64,000 nucleotides of DNA from JBFMFR01 sp040752025 (lineage in GTDB: Bacteria; Chloroflexota; Anaerolineae; Anaerolineales; UBA4823), in assembly GCA_040752025.1 (NCBI GenBank), contig JBFMFR010000030.1:1-64000 (forward strand), written 5' to 3'. The translations under genes were made by a program, and so were the position numbers. The notes beneath the pieces are model-generated. The model was not told the DNA's origin. It made no database searches and worked only from the letters and a program-made list of their open reading frames with translations. This document shows positions 59,985-64,000 of this stretch, piece by piece. Position 1 is the first letter of the stretch; each line of letters starts with the position of its first letter.

Positions 59985-59990
59985 ATTCTG

Positions 59991-61226
59991 ATGGCAGCGC
60001 CTGAAATCACTGTCTATGGCGCCTATTGGTGCCCAGACTGCCGCCGTTCCAAGAAATTCCTGGGCGAGCAGTACATTCCCTACCAGTGGGTCGATATCGA
60101 ACAGGATAAAGCTGCAGAACAGCATGTTCTGCAGTTGAACCAGGGGAAACGCATCATCCCCACCATCTTGTTTCCAGACGGCTCCTTCCTGGTGGAGCCT
60201 TCCAACGCCGAACTGGCCCGCAAGCTGGGCCTGAAAACCGAGGCGCGCCTGGCTTACTATGACCTGATCATCATCGGCGGCGGGCCGGCTGGGCTGACCG
60301 CCGCCATCTACGCCGCCCGTGAAGGCGCTGACGTTCTGGTCATCGAGCGTTCTGGCCTGGGCGGGCAGGCCAGCATCACGCAGGGCATCGATAATTTTCC
60401 GGGCTTCCCGGAAGGCATCAGCGGGCAGGAGTTCGCTGAACGCGTCGTACAGCAAGCACAGCGCTTCAACGTTGAATTCCTGCAAGCCCAGGAGGTAATC
60501 TCTCTGGGCAACGATGCAGGCTACCAATGTGTCCATACGGCTGACGGCAAACACCTTCACGCCCGGGCCGTTCTGGTCACCACCGGCGCCAGCTACCGCC
60601 GCCTGGGCGTTCCCGGTGAGGACGACTATATCGGTGCTGGCATTCACTTCTGCGCCACCTGCGACGGGCCGTTTTACAAGGGCGCTGAACAAATCGTTGT
60701 CGTTGGCGGCGGCAACTCTGCCTGTGAAGAGGGCTTGCACCTGACTCGCTTTGCCAGGCAAGTCATCCTGCTGGTGCGTGGTGATCACTTGACCGCCAGC
60801 CAGATCTTGATCGATAAGGTCACTGCCCCTGATTCCGGCATCGAGATTCGCTACAACACCATCATTGAAGCCTTTGAAGGAGAAGACTCGCGACTCGCCG
60901 CCGTTAGAGTGCGCCACACGAACACCGGCGAGGTCAGCCAGTTGCACCCCGCCGCGGCTTTCATCTTCATCGGGCAGCAGCCCAACAGCGAATTTGCCGC
61001 TAAATACCTGGCGCGCGACCCCTATCACTTCATTCTCACCGGTCACGATCTGCTTCACGAACACCAGTTCACAGGTGAGCGCCCTCCCTTCGCCTTCGAA
61101 TCCAGCGCTCCGGGCGTGTTTGCCGCCGGCGACGTGCGCCACGGCAGCACCAAACAGGTCGCCGCGGCAGTCGGCGAAGGCGCCGCGGCCGCCTTGAGCA
61201 TCCGCGAATATCTAAAGACTGCCTGA
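59991..61226 (+). CDS. Glutaredoxin-thioredoxin reductase fusion
   Basis: A 411-residue fusion. Residues 1-80 are a glutaredoxin-like domain (TVYGAYWCPDC with Cys14 and Cys17, then TILFPDGSFL). Residues 88-411 are a thioredoxin reductase: FAD site YDLIIIGGGPAGLTAAIYAA, the redox pair HFCATCDG (Cys221/Cys224), the NADPH site VVVGGGNSACEEG, and GVFAAGDVRHGSTKQVA. It probably passes electrons from NADPH to its own Grx domain and then to targets. The combined gene starts six nt after mscL. Confidence 0.92.
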   Translation: MAAPEITVYGAYWCPDCRRSKKFLGEQYIPYQWVDIEQDKAAEQHVLQLNQGKRIIPTILFPDGSFLVEPSNAELARKLGLKTEARLAYYDLIIIGGGPAGLTAAIYAAREGADVLVIERSGLGGQASITQGIDNFPGFPEGISGQEFAERVVQQAQRFNVEFLQAQEVISLGNDAGYQCVHTADGKHLHARAVLVTTGASYRRLGVPGEDDYIGAGIHFCATCDGPFYKGAEQIVVVGGGNSACEEGLHLTRFARQVILLVRGDHLTASQILIDKVTAPDSGIEIRYNTIIEAFEGEDSRLAAVRVRHTNTGEVSQLHPAAAFIFIGQQPNSEFAAKYLARDPYHFILTGHDLLHEHQFTGERPPFAFESSAPGVFAAGDVRHGSTKQVAAAVGEGAAAALSIREYLKTA

Positions 61227-61268
61227 AAAATAAGCTCGCCAGCTCGGCCGCGTAATTTTCCGGGTTAC

Positions 61269-61298
61269 TTGGTTAGCCCTGTTTCAACGCGGTACAAT
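61269..61298 (+). promoter_or_regulatory. Promoter of the pgi-zwf operon
   Basis: TTGGTT (61269-61274), an 18-nt spacer and TACAAT (61293-61298) form a sigma-70-like promoter about 80 nt before the pgi start. No terminator is obvious for the upstream gene. Confidence 0.55.
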
Positions 61299-61378
61299 AT
61301 CTCCTGGACGGAACAGCGTTCGTGCCAATCATAAAATGTCACGCGCCTATTTGATCTATAGCGCGTAAGGAGCCAAGC

Positions 61379-63103
61379 ATGTCCTACCGATCATCCACAT
61401 TGGGTCAATACCAATCAAGCGTCGCGGCCGCCCAGGTCCAGATGGTTCAGGAAAACGTTGTTCCCCGCCTCTGGGCTCACGACCACACCCTTTGGAAGCC
61501 CGACCCCAAAGAAATCACCAACCGCCTGGGTTGGCTGCGCATCGCCTCCGAGATGCAGGAAGCCCTGCCCGAGTTGCAAGCCCTGGTGCAATCCGTGCGC
61601 CAGGCCGGTTACACCCACGCTCTGTTGTTGGGCATGGGCGGCTCCAGCCTGGCCCCCGAGGTGTTTCGCAAAACCTTCGGCGTACAACCTGGTTACCTGG
61701 ATCTCTCCGTTCTGGATAGCACCGACCCCGGTGCAGTGTTGCATTATGCCCAAACGCTCGATCCCGCCCATACACTTTACATCGTTTCCACCAAGTCCGG
61801 CGGCACGGTAGAGACCCTCTCGTTCTTCAAATATTTCTACAACCAGGTTGCCGGAGCGTTGGGAGCGGGAGCGCAGCAAGCTGGCGCACACTTTGTTGCT
61901 GTCACTGACCCGGGCAGTACCCTCGCCGAGGTTGCCGCCCAGCACAATTTCCGCGCCACCTTCCTGAACAACCCCAACATCGGCGGGCGCTACTCAGCCC
62001 TTTCCTATTTCGGCCTTTTGCCGGCCGCTCTGGTAGGCGTAGATATTGAAACACTGCTCCAGCGCGCCCTGGAAATGGGCCGCCTGTGCGAAAATGCCTC
62101 GCCTGCCGATAACCCCGGCGCGCAGTTGGGCGCTATCCTGGGCACGCTGGCCTGCGCTGGCCGCGACAAAGTCACCTTGATCGCCTCTCCTGCAATTTGC
62201 GAATTCGGCAACTGGGTCGAACAGCTCATCGCCGAAAGCACCGGAAAAGAGGGCCAGGGTATTCTGCCGGTTGTCGGCGAAGCGCCTGGCGCCCCCGGCG
62301 TATATGGTCCGGATCGCCTGTTCGTTTACCTGCGTCTGGTGGACGATCACACACAGGACATCGATGTGCTCGCCCTGGAGGCCGCCGGGCATCCGCTGGT
62401 GCGCCTGGAGATGAATGACCTGTACGATCTGGGCGGACAGTTCTTCCTCTGGGAAATCGCCACCGCCCTTGCCAGTTATTTCCTGCACATCAACCCCTTC
62501 GACCAGCCCAACGTCGAGTCGGCCAAAGTGCTGGCGCGCCGTCTGGTAGCCGCCTACCAGGAGCAAGGCAAGCTGCCCGAGCCAGACCCCACGCTGCAGG
62601 ATCATGGCATCGTGATTTACACCCGGTTGCACGCAGAAAACCTGCGCCAATCGCTGGAAACTTTCCTCAATCAGGCTCAGCCAGGCGCTTACATTGCCCT
62701 GCAAGCCTACATCCAACCCTCCCCGGAGAGCGATGCCGCCTTGTTGGATCTGCGCACCCGCTTACGCCAGGTTACCCAAGCGGAACTTCCTGTTCCGCCA
62801 CTGGCTGTGACCAGCGGTTACGGGCCGCGCTTCTTGCATTCCACCGGCCAATTACACAAAGGGGATGCCGGTAAAGGCCTGTTCATCCAGATCACCAGCC
62901 AAGCGTCCCAGGACGCCGCCATCCCTGACCAGGCCGGAACCGATGCATCTTCGATCAGCTTCGCCGTGCTCGTACGGGCCCAATCCCTGGGCGACCGCCA
63001 GGCTTTGCTCGATGCTGGCCGCCAGGTGATCCGCTTCCACATCACAGGCGATGTGCTGGTCGGCCTGACCCGGCTGGCAAAGGCCTTGGAAAACAATGAA
63101 TGA
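61379..63103 (+). CDS. pgi: Glucose-6-phosphate isomerase (long form)
   Basis: A 574-residue enzyme interconverting glucose 6-phosphate and fructose 6-phosphate. The sugar-phosphate-binding LLGMGGSSLAPEVF, VSTKSGGTVETLSFF and GGRYSALSYFGLLPA are SIS-domain signatures. It resembles the PGI part of the transaldolase-PGI fusions of cyanobacteria and other bacteria, including a long C-terminal region, but the transaldolase part is missing. AAGGAG is well placed. It overlaps zwf by 8 nt. Confidence 0.9.
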   Translation: MSYRSSTLGQYQSSVAAAQVQMVQENVVPRLWAHDHTLWKPDPKEITNRLGWLRIASEMQEALPELQALVQSVRQAGYTHALLLGMGGSSLAPEVFRKTFGVQPGYLDLSVLDSTDPGAVLHYAQTLDPAHTLYIVSTKSGGTVETLSFFKYFYNQVAGALGAGAQQAGAHFVAVTDPGSTLAEVAAQHNFRATFLNNPNIGGRYSALSYFGLLPAALVGVDIETLLQRALEMGRLCENASPADNPGAQLGAILGTLACAGRDKVTLIASPAICEFGNWVEQLIAESTGKEGQGILPVVGEAPGAPGVYGPDRLFVYLRLVDDHTQDIDVLALEAAGHPLVRLEMNDLYDLGGQFFLWEIATALASYFLHINPFDQPNVESAKVLARRLVAAYQEQGKLPEPDPTLQDHGIVIYTRLHAENLRQSLETFLNQAQPGAYIALQAYIQPSPESDAALLDLRTRLRQVTQAELPVPPLAVTSGYGPRFLHSTGQLHKGDAGKGLFIQITSQASQDAAIPDQAGTDASSISFAVLVRAQSLGDRQALLDAGRQVIRFHITGDVLVGLTRLAKALENNE

Positions 63104-64000
63104 ACTCCCTACCACGATTGTAATCTTCGGCGCCTCAGGCGACCTGACCCAGCGCAAGCTGGTGCCCGCCCTCTACAACCTGCGCCGCAAGGGCCGCCTG
63201 CCCGCCAACGCCACCATCGTCGGCTTTGCACGCCGCCCCTACGGTGACCAGGTTTTTCGCCAATTGATGCATGAGGGTCTGCTGAACTTCAGCCAGGAAA
63301 CCTTCGATGCCTCTCTATGGGAGCAGTTCGCCCCAACGTTACACTATTTCCAGGGCGACCTGGGAGTCAGCGCAGATTTCGTGCGCCTGCAAGCCTATCT
63401 GCAAGAGTTAGAGAACGGTCCAGCCGACCGGCTGTATTACCTGGCAACTTCGCCTGACTATTACCAGCCAATTATCACCTGCCTGGGCTCCGCCGGTATG
63501 GCGGCCGAAACGGAAGCCGCCATCGCCCAGCCAGATGCGATGCCCGCCCCCCCGAAAGGTCACCGCCACATTGTGATCGAAAAACCTTTCGGCAAGGATC
63601 TGGCATCCGCCCGGGCCCTCAACCAGGCTGTCCACAATGTTTTCACCGAAAACCAGATTTTCCGCATCGACCATTACCTGGGCAAGGAAACCGCCCAGAA
63701 CATCCTGTTCTTCCGCTTTGCCAACACCATCTTCGAGCCGATCTGGAATCGCAACTACGTGGATAGCGTCCAGATCACCGTGGCAGAAACCGTGGATGTC
63801 GGTCACCGGGCAGGCTATTACGATGTCTCAGGCGTATTGCGCGACATGTTCCAGAACCACCTTTTACAGCTCTTCACCCTGGTAGCCATGGAACCACCGG
63901 CTTCTTTCAGCGCCGAGGCACTGCGCAACGAAAAGGTCAAAGTCCTCAGCGCCACGCGAGCTATCCACCCCTCCGATATGGTTTGCGCTCAATATCTCGG
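63096..64000 (+). CDS. zwf: Glucose-6-phosphate 1-dehydrogenase, N-terminal part (runs off the window)
   Basis: The first 301 codons of G6PD, the first enzyme of the oxidative pentose phosphate route. The N-terminal NADP fold IVIFGASGDLTQRKLVPALY, the conserved IVIEKPFGKDL, and the active-site RIDHYLGKETAQNI are intact. The start at ATG 63096 overlaps pgi by 8 nt (ATGAATGA), suggesting translational coupling. A second ATG at 63100 is out of frame and not used. Confidence 0.95.
   Translation, partial: MNELPTTIVIFGASGDLTQRKLVPALYNLRRKGRLPANATIVGFARRPYGDQVFRQLMHEGLLNFSQETFDASLWEQFAPTLHYFQGDLGVSADFVRLQAYLQELENGPADRLYYLATSPDYYQPIITCLGSAGMAAETEAAIAQPDAMPAPPKGHRHIVIEKPFGKDLASARALNQAVHNVFTENQIFRIDHYLGKETAQNILFFRFANTIFEPIWNRNYVDSVQITVAETVDVGHRAGYYDVSGVLRDMFQNHLLQLFTLVAMEPPASFSAEALRNEKVKVLSATRAIHPSDMVCAQYL

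Overview
The window looks like a chromosomal segment of a Chloroflexota bacterium, most likely class Anaerolineae (inference). Supporting points are a GC-rich chromosome with frequent TTG starts, menaquinone genes, secreted proteins with Thr/Pro-rich (TPTPT-like) linkers, large MalT-type LuxR regulators, DUF3795, DUF362 and AIM24 proteins, and a class II diterpene cyclase pair of a type also known in the chloroflexote Herpetosiphon. No IS element, CRISPR array or rRNA was seen.

Layout. 1-4.1 kb (minus): a tRNA-Thr(TGT)/tRNA-Tyr(GTA)/tRNA-Thr(GGT)/tuf transcription unit with a near-consensus promoter, then the YacL-type PIN-TRAM protein, cysS and rlmB, an order also known from Firmicutes. 4.5-7.8 kb (plus): an unusual MFS protein with a soluble insert, a UbiE/MenG methyltransferase and UbiX. 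7.8-11 kb (minus): a TetR-led operon of small membrane proteins that includes a duplicated family. 11-25.6 kb: methyltransferases, UDP-glucose dehydrogenase, an Rrf2 regulator, an AIM24 protein, a lone urocanate hydratase, a degenerate Ser/Thr kinase, a LysM surface protein and glycosyltransferases.

25.7-36.4 kb: a methyltransferase, then a minus-strand L-fucose/L-rhamnose operon (fucI, rhaB, rhaD, rhaA, a tungsten aldehyde:ferredoxin oxidoreductase and a FucA-type aldolase). It is bordered by two gene remnants: an internally deleted rhaM at the promoter end and a 48-residue LUD-family C-terminus at the distal end. Both aldolase branches yield lactaldehyde, which the AOR could oxidise.

36.5-46.1 kb (plus): a probable diterpenoid locus. 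It carries an MFS transporter, a class II diterpene cyclase resembling Mycobacterium tuberculosis Rv3377c, a histidine kinase overlapping it by ATGA, an Rv3378c-like (tuberculosinol/kolavelool synthase-type) protein whose key Asp is a Ser, a DUF3795 protein, an alpha/alpha-toroid protein and a LuxR/MalT regulator. A single-domain response regulator is divergent at the left edge. 46.3-51.5 kb: a CocE-type hydrolase, DUF362, an LLM flavin oxidoreductase and a SUKH-domain protein.

51.5-56.7 kb: a sharply AT-rich island with a predicted conflict/defence module: a SLOG (LSDAT/TRPM-like) protein, an 847-residue protein joining an N-terminal deoxyribosyltransferase/TIR-like region, a canonical TIR domain and a CHAT caspase-like protease, a SLATT (DUF4231) two-TM protein, and a convergent FtsK-like NTPase. 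I regard this as the most likely undescribed system. The likely logic is a TIR-made nucleotide signal, SLOG sensing, and protease and/or membrane effectors.

56.7-64 kb (plus): a GH13 glucosidase, a membrane protein, an HhH protein, MscL with a zinc ribbon, a glutaredoxin-thioredoxin reductase fusion, pgi and the 5' part of zwf.
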